Assembly (NCBI RefSeq): GCF_001307315.1
Contig: NZ_LGUC01000001.1
Location: 868,001-932,000 of the forward strand
Source of the DNA: Halolamina pelagica
GTDB taxonomy: Archaea; Halobacteriota; Halobacteria; Halobacteriales; Haloferacaceae
DNA: 64,000 nucleotides
Direction of reading: 5' to 3'
A program made the position numbers and the translations under genes. Shown in pieces: positions 56,829 through 64,000 of the stretch. The notes below the pieces were generated by a model that searched no databases, had not been told where the DNA came from, and saw only the letters and a program-made list of their open reading frames with translations. Each line of letters begins with the position of its first letter. Position 1 is the first letter of the stretch.

Positions 56829-57911
56829 TCAGTCGAACCCGCTGAGCAGCGTCACCAGCCACTGCGCCGGGTCTGGCTCGCGCCGGAGTTCGACGCGCTC
56901 GACCCACTTCACCCACTGGAACCCCCGGCGACCCGGAGCGACCAGCCGCGCGGGCCCGCCGTGGCCGTGGGGCAGCCGGGAGCCGTCGATCGCCGTCGAC
57001 AGCAGCGCGTCGCGGGCCTCCTCGATCGGGAGGCTCCAACGGTAGCCCGTGACGCTGACGAAGCGTACCCAGCGCGCCCCGCCGCCGTCGACGCCGGCTG
57101 CCTCGAACAAGGCACCCACGCGGACCCCTTCCCAGTCCTGTACCGTGTACCAGCCGCTGGTGCAGTCGAGCGTCGCGCGGCGCCCGTCGCCGGCGAGCCC
57201 GAGCAGTTCGCCGTACGTGATCTCGCGCTCCCCCGCCGGCCCCGCGACCGTGAGCGTCCAGTCCGAACGGTCGATCGGCTCGGGGTCGTCGGCGACCCAG
57301 GAGGTGACGGGGAAGGCACCGCCCTCGGTGTCGGTGTCGTACAGTTCGCCCGTCGGCTTCGAGCCGGTGTCCGCGATCGTCGTGCCGCGGAGCGACGCGG
57401 CGGCCTCGCTGAGGCGCCACGCGATCGTGCCGGCGACGAGTAGGCCGCCGAGTCGGAGCGCGCTCCGGCGGGACGCGTCGGTCCGGGCGGGCAGCCGGAG
57501 GCGGGCCCGGAGATGCAGGAGGAGGATCGGGACGACGAGCAGCCCCAGGCCGACGTGGACGGCGAGCGTCGTCCACGGCCCGACCGGGACGTTCCCGCCC
57601 AGCCCCCAGAACGCGCCCGAGGCCAGCGCGGCGACGGCGACGACACCGAGGAGGACCGAGACCGGCGTCGCACGGTCCCAGCGATCGCGGTCCAGCACGC
57701 GCCGGGAGACCCGGGCGAACTTGAACAGGAGCAGGCCGGCGAGCGTGAGGCCGACGATACCGTGGAGATCGACCAGCAGCGCCGGCGGGAGCCAGCCGGT
57801 CCACGCGAGCAGCCCCGTGGCGACGACGCCGGCGACGACGGCGAGGATCGCCCAGTCCACGACTCGCGGCGGCGGGGCGAGTCGGCGCAGCAGCCGGCTC
57901 AAGCGACCCAT
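56829..57911 (-). CDS. Cytochrome b-like membrane domain fused to a sulfite-oxidase-type molybdopterin domain
   Basis: A 360-residue protein. Four N-terminal transmembrane helices (starting DWAILAVVAGVVATGLLAW) include His residues in VDLHGIVG, LAVHVGLG and LLLHLRAR that could bind heme b. Next comes SRRSALRLGGLLVAGTIAW, which looks like an internal Tat signal/helix, then an oxidoreductase molybdopterin domain with the Mo-ligand Cys in LDCTSGWYTVQDW and RLPHGHGGPARL. This resembles a fusion of MsrQ-like and MsrP-like partners, placing the Mo site outside the membrane. The start is the ATG at 57911; the longer reading to 58049 is not supported. Confidence 0.75.
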   Translation of the reverse strand: MGRLSRLLRRLAPPPRVVDWAILAVVAGVVATGLLAWTGWLPPALLVDLHGIVGLTLAGLLLFKFARVSRRVLDRDRWDRATPVSVLLGVVAVAALASGAFWGLGGNVPVGPWTTLAVHVGLGLLVVPILLLHLRARLRLPARTDASRRSALRLGGLLVAGTIAWRLSEAAASLRGTTIADTGSKPTGELYDTDTEGGAFPVTSWVADDPEPIDRSDWTLTVAGPAGEREITYGELLGLAGDGRRATLDCTSGWYTVQDWEGVRVGALFEAAGVDGGGARWVRFVSVTGYRWSLPIEEARDALLSTAIDGSRLPHGHGGPARLVAPGRRGFQWVKWVERVELRREPDPAQWLVTLLSGFD

Positions 57912-58029
57912 ATCGGGTGATGGGCCCGCGTGGGCAAGAGTGCGTCGCGGCGGTCGATCACCGGTGACGGCCGCCGGCCGGCGTCGCCGCCACCCCGAGA
58001 GCCAAGTGCCGTAGCGACGATTGACAACC

Positions 58030-58758
58030 GTGCCAGCAGCTATCGTCACTGGTTCGTCGCGGGGTATCGGACGCGGGATCGCCGAGCGCTACGCCGCCGA
58101 CGGCTACGACATCGCGGTGAACTACCACACCAACGAGGAGGCGGCCGAAGAGACCGCCTCGCGGGTTCGGTCGGCCGGCCAGGAGGCGATCGTCGTCGGC
58201 GCCGACGTGTCCGACCCCGACGCCGCCGCACGGCTGGTCGAGGCGGCGGTCGACGCGTTCGGCGGCGTCGACCACGTCGTCAACAACGCCGGGATCGACC
58301 AGCACGTGTTCACCGAGGAGCTCTCCCCGGAGGACTTCGACCGCGTGATGGACGTGAACGTCAACAGCGCGTTCAACGTCACGAAGGCGGCGCTTCCCCA
58401 CCTGCGGGAGTCAGGCGACGGCCCCTCGATCGTCAACATCTCCTCGATCCTCGCGTTCGAGGGCGCGCCGGTCGAGGTGCATTACGCCTCCTCGAAGGGG
58501 GCGTTGCTCTCGCTGACCAAGAGCCACGCCACGGACTTCGCGCCCGAAATCCGGGTGAACGCGGTCGCGCCGGGCCACATCGAGACCGACATGGTGAGCG
58601 ACCGCACGGAGGAGGAGATGGCCGAAGAGATCGCCCGGATCCCCGTCGGGCGGATCGGCCAAGTCGAGGATATCGCCGACGGCTGTGCGTATCTCCGTGA
58701 CGCGGGGTTCGTGACGGGTGAGACCCTCAACGTGAACGGCGGCGAACTGATGCGGTAG
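58030..58758 (+). CDS. Short-chain dehydrogenase/3-oxoacyl-reductase
   Basis: A 242-residue classical SDR. The cofactor motif is TGSSRGIGRG; NNAG, the catalytic Ser in SIVNISSI and YASSKG (Tyr and Lys) follow; PGHIETDM and the C-terminal GFVTGETLNVNGG complete it. It resembles FabG, whose usual partner pathway is absent in archaea, so the substrate is uncertain. I choose the GTG at 58030, with a weak CCAAG box about 27 nt upstream; a TTG at 58021 is the other option. Confidence 0.85.
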   Translation: MPAAIVTGSSRGIGRGIAERYAADGYDIAVNYHTNEEAAEETASRVRSAGQEAIVVGADVSDPDAAARLVEAAVDAFGGVDHVVNNAGIDQHVFTEELSPEDFDRVMDVNVNSAFNVTKAALPHLRESGDGPSIVNISSILAFEGAPVEVHYASSKGALLSLTKSHATDFAPEIRVNAVAPGHIETDMVSDRTEEEMAEEIARIPVGRIGQVEDIADGCAYLRDAGFVTGETLNVNGGELMR

Positions 58759-58766
58759 CCGCCGCC

Positions 58767-59204
58767 TCACTCGGCCTTCGGCGCGACCCCGAACTTCCGG
58801 CCGGACCGTTCCGCGGGGACCAGCCGGTAGTAGGTCATCCCCAACTCGTCGAGCGTGCGGTCGGGCAGAACGTTGAGCGTCGGCACCGTAGCGTTCTCCG
58901 CGATGGCGTTCGCGGCCGCGGCTTCCTCGGTCTCGGGGACCGGTTCGATCGCCCCGTGGACGACGACGCTCCGGGGCGGCTCCTCGTGCCAGGCCGTCAG
59001 CGTCGCCACCTCGGTGCGCTCGATGAACTGCATCTTGCGGCTGTCATCAGTCTGTACCAACTGGAAGTAGAGATGTTCCCCGTCGTAGCCGAACGACTCC
59101 GGCACCGCGTAGCTCTCAGCGCCGTCGGCCAGGGAGAGCGTCCCGGAGCCTTGTCGTCGAAGGAAATTATCGACCTCGTCGACCGTCATTTCGACAGCAA
59201 CCAT
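58767..59204 (-). CDS. Pyridoxamine 5'-phosphate oxidase family protein
   Basis: A 145-residue split-barrel flavin-binding protein. It has the usual layout: GTLSLADGAESYAVPESFGYDGEHLYF, DDSRKMQFIERT (flavin-binding basic residues) and a Trp-containing core strand (VATLTAWHEE). Many members bind FMN, F420 or heme; the substrate cannot be told. A TATA-like GGTTATC complement lies about 28 nt before the ATG at 59204. Convergent with the SDR gene. Confidence 0.8.
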   Translation of the reverse strand: MVAVEMTVDEVDNFLRRQGSGTLSLADGAESYAVPESFGYDGEHLYFQLVQTDDSRKMQFIERTEVATLTAWHEEPPRSVVVHGAIEPVPETEEAAAANAIAENATVPTLNVLPDRTLDELGMTYYRLVPAERSGRKFGVAPKAE

Positions 59205-59272
59205 TACGACGGCGTACGCCGCGGGGAGGGATAACCGCGTGGATGACCGCCGCGCCGTCGGGGGATGTCGCC

Positions 59273-60426
59273 TCAGGCCTCCCGAAGCGCGGCCTCGATC
59301 CCGTCGAGGCCTCGCTCCAACTGATCGAGCGAGTTCGCGAAGGAGAGCCGAAGCTTCCCCTCCCCGGCCTCGCCGAACCCGTCGCCGGGGGCGAGCACCA
59401 CGTCCCGCTCCCGGAGCAGGCGCTTGGCGATGTCGAGGCTACTCCCTGGCAGATCCACGTCGAGGAACGCGTAGAACGCGCCGTCCGGCGTCGGCGCCGA
59501 GAGCCCGTCGATCGCGTCGATGCGCTCGGCGACGTAGTCCCGACGCTCGGCGAAGGCGTCGTACATCTCCTCGACGGGCGCCTGCGGGCCAGTGAGCGCG
59601 GCGATCGCGGCGTGCTGGGCGACCGAGCCCGCACAGGCGGTCGTGCTCTCGTGGATCTTGGTCACCTCGTCGATCACCGCCTGCGGGCCGCCGAGCCAGC
59701 CGACCCGCCAGCCCGTCATCGCGTACGTCTTCGAGCAGGAGCCGATCGTGAGCACGTGCTCGGGGTGGCCGGTCAGGGCGGCGATCCCCGTCGGGTCGCC
59801 GTCGTACGTCAGTCCGAGATACACCTCGTCGGCGAGCACGTACGCGTCGTGCTCGGCCGCGGCGTCGACGACCGCGCGGATCTCGTCGGGGTCGTACAGC
59901 TGCCCGTAGGGTTGGCGGGCGAACAGAGGATCACCGCCCCCGTATCCGCGCTCATCCGGTCGATCACGCGGTCGGCGTCGAGCGCGTACCCCGACTCCTC
60001 GGGCATGGGGATCTCGACCGGCTCGGCGTCGGCAAGCCGGGCTTGCGCCCAGTAGTTTGGCCACGACGGCGAGGGGAGCAGCAGCTCCTCGCCCGGACCG
60101 ACCGTCGAGAGGATCGCGAGATGCAGCGCCTCCATCCCGCCGTTGGTGACGACGTACTGCTCGGGGTCGTAGGACACGTCGTAGTCGCGGTCCAACGTCT
60201 CGGCGATGGCCTCACGGAGTTCGGCCATGCCGGCGTTGGAGGTGTAGTGGGTCTCGCCCGCGCGGGCGGCGTCGGCCGCCGCGTCGATGATGTGCTCGGG
60301 CGTGTCGAAGTCCGGCTCGCCGACCTCCAGTCGGACGAGGTCGCGGTCGGCGGCTTCCGCGAGGTCGAACATCACGCGAATCTTCGAGCGCTCGCAGGCG
60401 CGAACGCGCTCCGTGGGCGTGGGCAT
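59273..60426 (-). CDS. Class I/II PLP aminotransferase (apparent frameshift)
   Basis: About 384 residues after repair. It has EVGEPDFDTPEHI, HYTSNAGMAELREAI, VTNGGMEALHLAI, LCSPANPTG, the PLP Lys in GSCSKTYAMTGWRVGW and the late Arg in LRLSFANS. It resembles aspartate/tyrosine-type aminotransferases of subgroup I-gamma. The frame breaks at the CCC run 59903-59905: NPTGSCTTP becomes NPTGQLYDPDEIRA with one more base. As written it appears as two overlapping pieces. The start is the ATG at 60426. Confidence 0.9.
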
Positions 60427-60472
60427 ACGTCGACCTCGTGGTGGAGGGACAAGGGCGTTCGCCTCCCGGCGA

Positions 60473-61219
60473 TCACCCGGCCAACATCACGGCGCCGAGC
60501 ACGACCGCGAACGCGCCGATCGCGAGGCCGATCAGCGACGTGCCCGCCATCCGGCGGATCGTGGCCGTCGGCGAGCGGTCCGACACTACCAACGGATCGA
60601 CGCCGCCCGCGTCCGTGACCCGACCGACGACGGTCACGTCGTCGCCCGGGGTCGCGCGCGCCTCGGTGTAGCGCCGCGCCCCGAGCGAGAGCGCGTCCAT
60701 GATCGTTCCGAGCGCGAACGGCCGGGCGTGCCAGACCGTCGCCGACGGAAGCGCGTCCGTGTGGCGCTCGAAGCGGCCGATCCGCTCGGGCTGTGCCTCG
60801 TCGACACCGACGGCGGCGACGCGATCCGTTTCCAGCGTGACCGTCCGCACCGGCTCGCTCACGTCGACGACCGCCGCAGGCGTTCGGAGCCGGAACGGGA
60901 CCGAGCCCGCTCGTTCGTGAACCGTCACGAACCACGGGAGGAGAGAGGGGCTGGGCCGGCGCTCCTCGACCGCGTAACGCAGGACGAGCGAGTCGCGCCC
61001 GGAGAACGGTGCCGCGAGTGTGCCGGCGTCGCCCGACTCGGCCGTGCCGGAGAGCCGTACGAGCGAGCCGGGATCGACACGCGCGAGCGTCGAGACGGCC
61101 GCCGCGCGGATCACCGCACTCGCCCGCCAGACGTACCGCGCGCTGGCGAGGAGGACGACGATCCCGACCGCGAGCATTCCGACGCCGAACAGGTCGGTGC
61201 CGGAGAGTCCGAGGACCAT
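60473..61219 (-). CDS. GIDE-like membrane protein, paralogue 2
   Basis: A 248-residue protein with N-terminal (LFGVGMLAVGIVVLLASARY) and C-terminal (LIGLAIGAFAVVLGAVML) transmembrane helices and a beta-rich middle with VRLSGTAESGD...APFSGRDSLVLRY. This matches the block and architecture of the gene at 54603-55394. I start at MVLGLSGTDL (61219), supported by a TTCCTTG-like box about 27 nt upstream. Function unknown; the GIDE assignment is by pattern. Confidence 0.65.
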   Translation of the reverse strand: MVLGLSGTDLFGVGMLAVGIVVLLASARYVWRASAVIRAAAVSTLARVDPGSLVRLSGTAESGDAGTLAAPFSGRDSLVLRYAVEERRPSPSLLPWFVTVHERAGSVPFRLRTPAAVVDVSEPVRTVTLETDRVAAVGVDEAQPERIGRFERHTDALPSATVWHARPFALGTIMDALSLGARRYTEARATPGDDVTVVGRVTDAGGVDPLVVSDRSPTATIRRMAGTSLIGLAIGAFAVVLGAVMLAG

Positions 61220-61262
61220 GCGGTCGGATCCGGCCGGACAGCGCAAGGAACTGCCGGTCCGC

Positions 61263-62264
61263 TTACTCGACGAGCGACGCCGGCGGGCCGCCGGGGAGCT
61301 CGTCCCGGCCGTGCGATTCGGTGAAGTCGATGTCGGGGCCGGTCGCCACGATGCGCGTGGGGTTGATGTCGGCGTGGCTGCCGTAGTAGTGCCGGGTGGT
61401 GTGATCCATGTTTACCGTCTCCGCGATTCCGGGGGTCTGGTAGAGATCCTTCGTGTACCCCCAGAGGTTGGGGTACTCGTGGATCGCCCGACGGTTGCAC
61501 TTGAAGTGGGTGTGGTAGACGTGGTCGAACCGGATCAGCGTCGCGAACATCGCGAGGTCGGCGAGGGTGAGGCGTTCGCCGTCGCCGGCGAGGTAGCGCT
61601 GGTCGGCGAGCACGTCGTCCCACCGGTCGAGCGCGTCGAACAGGTCGTCGACGGCGCGATCGTACGCCGCCTGCGTGCCCGCGAAGCCGGCGCGGTAGAC
61701 GCCGTTGTTGATCGGTTCGTAGATGGCGTCGACGACCGCGTCGATCTCGGCGCGCAGGTCAGCGGGGTAGAGCGACACCTCGTTGCCGTCGAACGCCGTA
61801 TCGAGCATCCGCATGATCTCGCTCGACTCGTTGTTGACGATCGTCTCCGACTGTGTGTCCCAGAGCACCGGCACGGTCACGCGGCCGGTGTACTCGGGAT
61901 CGGCGTCGACGTAAACCGCCCGGAGGTAGTCGTACCCGTACAGCGGATCGGGGTGGGCCTCGGAGAACTCCCAGCCCTGGTCGTAGCGTTCGGGCTGGAC
62001 CAGCGAGATGGAGAGCTGTTCCTCCAGCCCCCGGAGCCGTCGAGTCATCGCCGCGCGGTGGGCCCACGGACAGGCCCGACAGATGTAGAGGTGATAGCGG
62101 CCGGGTTCGGGAGTGAACCTCGTGGATTTCGGCGCCTCGCCGGCGGCGGCGACGCTCCCGTCGAGCCAGTCGCGGAAGCGGCTCTCCTGACGGTCGAACG
62201 CCCCGGACTCGTCGGTGGATTCGTACGCGTCGGTCCGCCACTCGCCGTCGACGAGCATGTTCAT
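61263..62264 (-). CDS. Xi-class glutathione S-transferase-like protein (glutathionyl-hydroquinone reductase family)
   Basis: A 333-residue protein. The thioredoxin-fold part has the Xi-class active site CPWAHRAAM after HLYICRA, then the family block VTVPVLWDTQSETIVNNESSEIMRML, and a helical C-terminal domain ending NPTRIVATGPDIDF. Bacterial members reduce glutathionyl-hydroquinones. Haloarchaea generally use gamma-glutamylcysteine rather than glutathione, so the thiol partner is probably different; this is inference. Start at 62264, with a GGCTTTTCC box about 27 nt upstream. Confidence 0.88.
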   Translation of the reverse strand: MNMLVDGEWRTDAYESTDESGAFDRQESRFRDWLDGSVAAAGEAPKSTRFTPEPGRYHLYICRACPWAHRAAMTRRLRGLEEQLSISLVQPERYDQGWEFSEAHPDPLYGYDYLRAVYVDADPEYTGRVTVPVLWDTQSETIVNNESSEIMRMLDTAFDGNEVSLYPADLRAEIDAVVDAIYEPINNGVYRAGFAGTQAAYDRAVDDLFDALDRWDDVLADQRYLAGDGERLTLADLAMFATLIRFDHVYHTHFKCNRRAIHEYPNLWGYTKDLYQTPGIAETVNMDHTTRHYYGSHADINPTRIVATGPDIDFTESHGRDELPGGPPASLVE

Positions 62265-62372
62265 GCTCGGACCGAGGAGCGCGGGGCGGAAAAGCCGAGC
62301 GTCGCCGGCGGACGCGCCGAGGATCGGTAGCTGACGCGAACAGTATTGTCGGTGGCGCCGTAACTGTCACTC

Positions 62373-63485
62373 GTGCGCTCACGCCCCGCACTGGTGGCGG
62401 TCCTGCTCGTCGCCGCCGCGCTGGCCGGGACGACGGCTGGGTCGCCGACGGTCGAGCCGTCGGCGCCGCCGGGCGACCAGCTCGTCTCGCCGGCCGGGAC
62501 CGAGAGCTACGTGTGGCCGTACACCAGCCGGCGGCAGTCCACCGCCGGCCGGACGCTCGCGCTCAACGTCGTCGTCCACGGTGAGCCGGACCGAGTCCGG
62601 CGGGCGTTCGTCGACCGCTCGGGCGCGAACTGGACGACCGTCGGGGAGAACGAGACCGTCGACGTGTCGCCGTGGCGGCCGGCCCACGGCTCGGTCAGGT
62701 ACTCCTACGTCAGCCCCGACGGCGAGGGCAACGGCGGCTGGATCGCCCCGGAGTACCAACTGGGGGTCGGCGCGTACTTCGGCGAACGAACCCACATCCG
62801 GGCGTACCCCAGCGCCTCGGCGAACTGGACGGCGCTGCAGGCCCACACGGAGTACTGGGACTGGTTCCGGCTCCGCCACACCGTCACCGGCGTCGAATCC
62901 GGCGCGTTGGTCGTCGAACGCGACCTGGAAGACGAGCCGTTCGTCGACGCCGTCGACCGCCGGACACGGGGGTCTCTCGGCGGCGGCAGCGACAGCAGCT
63001 GGATCGCCGTCGAGTTCACGGCGGCGACGCTGCTCGGGGTGGCGCTGCCACTGACCCGTCGCCGGCTCTCGCGTCGCGACATCGCGATCCCGGTCGCGGT
63101 CGTCGGCGTCGTCCTCGGCGTCCGCGCGTGGGGGCTGGCGGCCGAAGCGGTCGCTCCCGGCGTGAACCCGAAGCTGTACGTCGCAGTTGGCTACCCCGTG
63201 CTCGTTGTCGGGCCAGCGGCGCTGGTCAACGCCCTCGCACGCGACCGGCCGCCCGTGCTGGCCGCGCTGCTCGCGTTCGCGGGGATGGCCGTCGCCGCCG
63301 GGGCCGACCTCGCGCTCGTCGGCGTCGACCCGATCCCGACACACATCGTCCACCACCGCCTCGCGCTGGCGGCTGCGCTGGGAACTGTCGCGTTCGGCGC
63401 CGCACGAACTGACCGGCGTCTCCTCGGAATCGGCGTCGTCGCGTGGCTCGCCGCGCTGGCCGCGCCGCTGTTCGGCATCGTCTGA
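62373..63485 (+). CDS. Secreted-domain polytopic membrane protein, unknown function
   Basis: A 370-residue protein starting with GTG at 62373 (box GTATTG about 27 nt upstream). A signal-like N-terminus (ALVAVLLVAAALAGTTAG) leads to an extracytoplasmic domain of about 170 residues with many aromatic and Gly residues (GGWIAPEYQLGVGAYFG, EYWDWFRLRHTVTG), distantly recalling LssY C-terminal domains. Then come about six transmembrane helices (from FTAATLLGVALPLT to VVAWLAALAAPLFGIV). No catalytic motif recognised. Confidence 0.65.
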   Translation: MRSRPALVAVLLVAAALAGTTAGSPTVEPSAPPGDQLVSPAGTESYVWPYTSRRQSTAGRTLALNVVVHGEPDRVRRAFVDRSGANWTTVGENETVDVSPWRPAHGSVRYSYVSPDGEGNGGWIAPEYQLGVGAYFGERTHIRAYPSASANWTALQAHTEYWDWFRLRHTVTGVESGALVVERDLEDEPFVDAVDRRTRGSLGGGSDSSWIAVEFTAATLLGVALPLTRRRLSRRDIAIPVAVVGVVLGVRAWGLAAEAVAPGVNPKLYVAVGYPVLVVGPAALVNALARDRPPVLAALLAFAGMAVAAGADLALVGVDPIPTHIVHHRLALAAALGTVAFGAARTDRRLLGIGVVAWLAALAAPLFGIV

Positions 63486-63506
63486 AACCGAGACCCGGCA
63501 GGAGCG

Positions 63507-64000
63507 CTACCGCAGCTGTGTCTCGACGACCGCTCGCGCGACCGCCGGCGCGTCGGGGCCCAGGACGTACGTGATCGCTTCGACGCCGTGGGCGCCGGTC
63601 TGGTACAGCACGAACGGCTCGTCGTCGTCGAGGTCGGCCGCCGCGACGGCGCGTTCGGCGCCGTCGTCGCCCGCGCCAGGGTCGAACTCGACGGTCGCGT
63701 AACCGGCGTCGGTGAAGGCTGTCAGCATCTCCTCGTCGTAGGCGACGTTCACTGCCCCGTTGGCCGCCGCGCCGCCGGCGCGGGCCGCGAGCAAGATCCC
63801 GGCGACGTGCTCGCTGACGCCGAACTCCGGGTCGCCCGGCACCGTCGCGGCGCCTTTCACGTCGACGATCCGGCCCGGGACGGCGGCCACGTCCTCGATC
63901 CCCGTCGGGTCGGGCAGGGTTTCGACGAGGTTCGTGCCGACGTTGGGGATCAGCCCCGCGAACCCCGAGGCGTTGGTGAGCACTCTGAGCCCGCGCCGGA
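63507..64000 (-). CDS. ThiN domain protein (partial, N-terminus outside window)
   Basis: The C-terminal 164 residues of a protein entering from the right edge. The blocks AGLIPNVGTNLVETLPD, AVPGRIVDVKGAA, PEFGVSEHVAGILLAA and NVAYDEEMLTAFTDAGY match ThiN, the archaeal thiamine-phosphate synthase domain. ThiN occurs fused to ThiD or to HTH regulators; the missing N-terminus would decide which. The GTG at 63983 is in frame but the frame stays open to the edge, so the true start is probably outside. Confidence 0.8.
   Translation of the reverse strand, partial: RRGLRVLTNASGFAGLIPNVGTNLVETLPDPTGIEDVAAVPGRIVDVKGAATVPGDPEFGVSEHVAGILLAARAGGAAANGAVNVAYDEEMLTAFTDAGYATVEFDPGAGDDGAERAVAAADLDDDEPFVLYQTGAHGVEAITYVLGPDAPAVARAVVETQLR

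Noticed and set aside
57912..58049. Longer start for the cytochrome-b/Moco protein
   Set aside because: The added residues are Arg/Pro-rich, overlap the divergent SDR start and would swallow the promoter region.
1330..59905. Programmed ribosomal frameshifting as the cause of the split genes
   Set aside because: The breaks lack a shared slippery heptamer, occur in unrelated housekeeping genes, and always need one missing base in a plain G/C run.

Overview
The window is GC-rich, with strongly acidic proteins, archaeal-type RNA polymerase subunits (H, B'', B', A', A''), aEF-2, aEF-1alpha, S7, S10 and S12, a HalX-type response regulator, Tat-type lipoproteins, and TATA-like boxes 25-30 nt ahead of start codons without leaders. 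This is the chromosome of a haloarchaeon (class Halobacteria); I cannot name the genus from sequence alone. There is no insertion sequence, CRISPR array, prophage or plasmid module.

Layout. 1-6 kb: signalling (HalX response regulator, KaiC-like ATPase, HTH protein), Fe-S assembly (IscU/SufU, SufS) and, divergent from it, a lipoprotein with two HiPIP-like Fe-S domains. 6-16.8 kb: RNA cyclic phosphodiesterase, NRDE protein, CoaBC, mismatch repair (MutL, MutS, with a Nudix-like protein), a DsbA-family protein and an MTA/SAH-type deaminase. 16.8-29.4 kb: PEP synthase, aldo/keto reductase, membrane DHH phosphoesterase, three SAM-fold methyltransferase-like genes in a row, a HerA-like ATPase, dihydropteroate synthase and trehalose-6-phosphate synthase. 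29.6-29.8 kb: tRNA-Asp with a nearby duplicated 3' end. 30-47.5 kb: the information-processing core, rpoH-rpoB2-rpoB1-rpoA1-rpoA2-nusA-rpsL-rpsG, then fusA, ACT-hom, tuf and rpsJ, interrupted by a PQQ-type sugar dehydrogenase lipoprotein and a HExxH protein. 47.6-64 kb: tRNA-Ala (also with a duplicated tail), a pilin-like membrane protein, hydantoinase/oxoprolinase subunits, an RNase R-like enzyme, two GIDE-like membrane paralogues, a PUA protein, a cupin, a fused cytochrome-b/molybdopterin oxidoreductase, SDR, PPOX, aminotransferase, Xi-class GST, a polytopic membrane protein and a partial ThiN protein.

The most striking property is not a gene. At least 23 single-base losses, every one a -1 change and every one placeable in a run of 3-6 G or C, interrupt 18 genes, including rpoA1 (twice), mutS (twice), mutL, coaBC, pps, hyuB (three times) and the RNase R gene. 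Restoring one base at each site recreates the conserved protein. Since no cell could live without intact rpoA1, I read these as systematic homopolymer under-calling in the assembly rather than biology. I annotate each affected gene over its full restored span.

I did not find a clearly new multi-gene system. The best biological leads are the double-HiPIP lipoprotein beside sufS/iscU, the heme b/Moco fusion with an internal Tat-like signal, the shared equidistant TATA box between two divergent leaderless genes, the tRNA-tail duplications, the 39-bp tandem repeat ahead of fusA, and the methyltransferase trio with a divergent isoaspartyl-methyltransferase paralogue.
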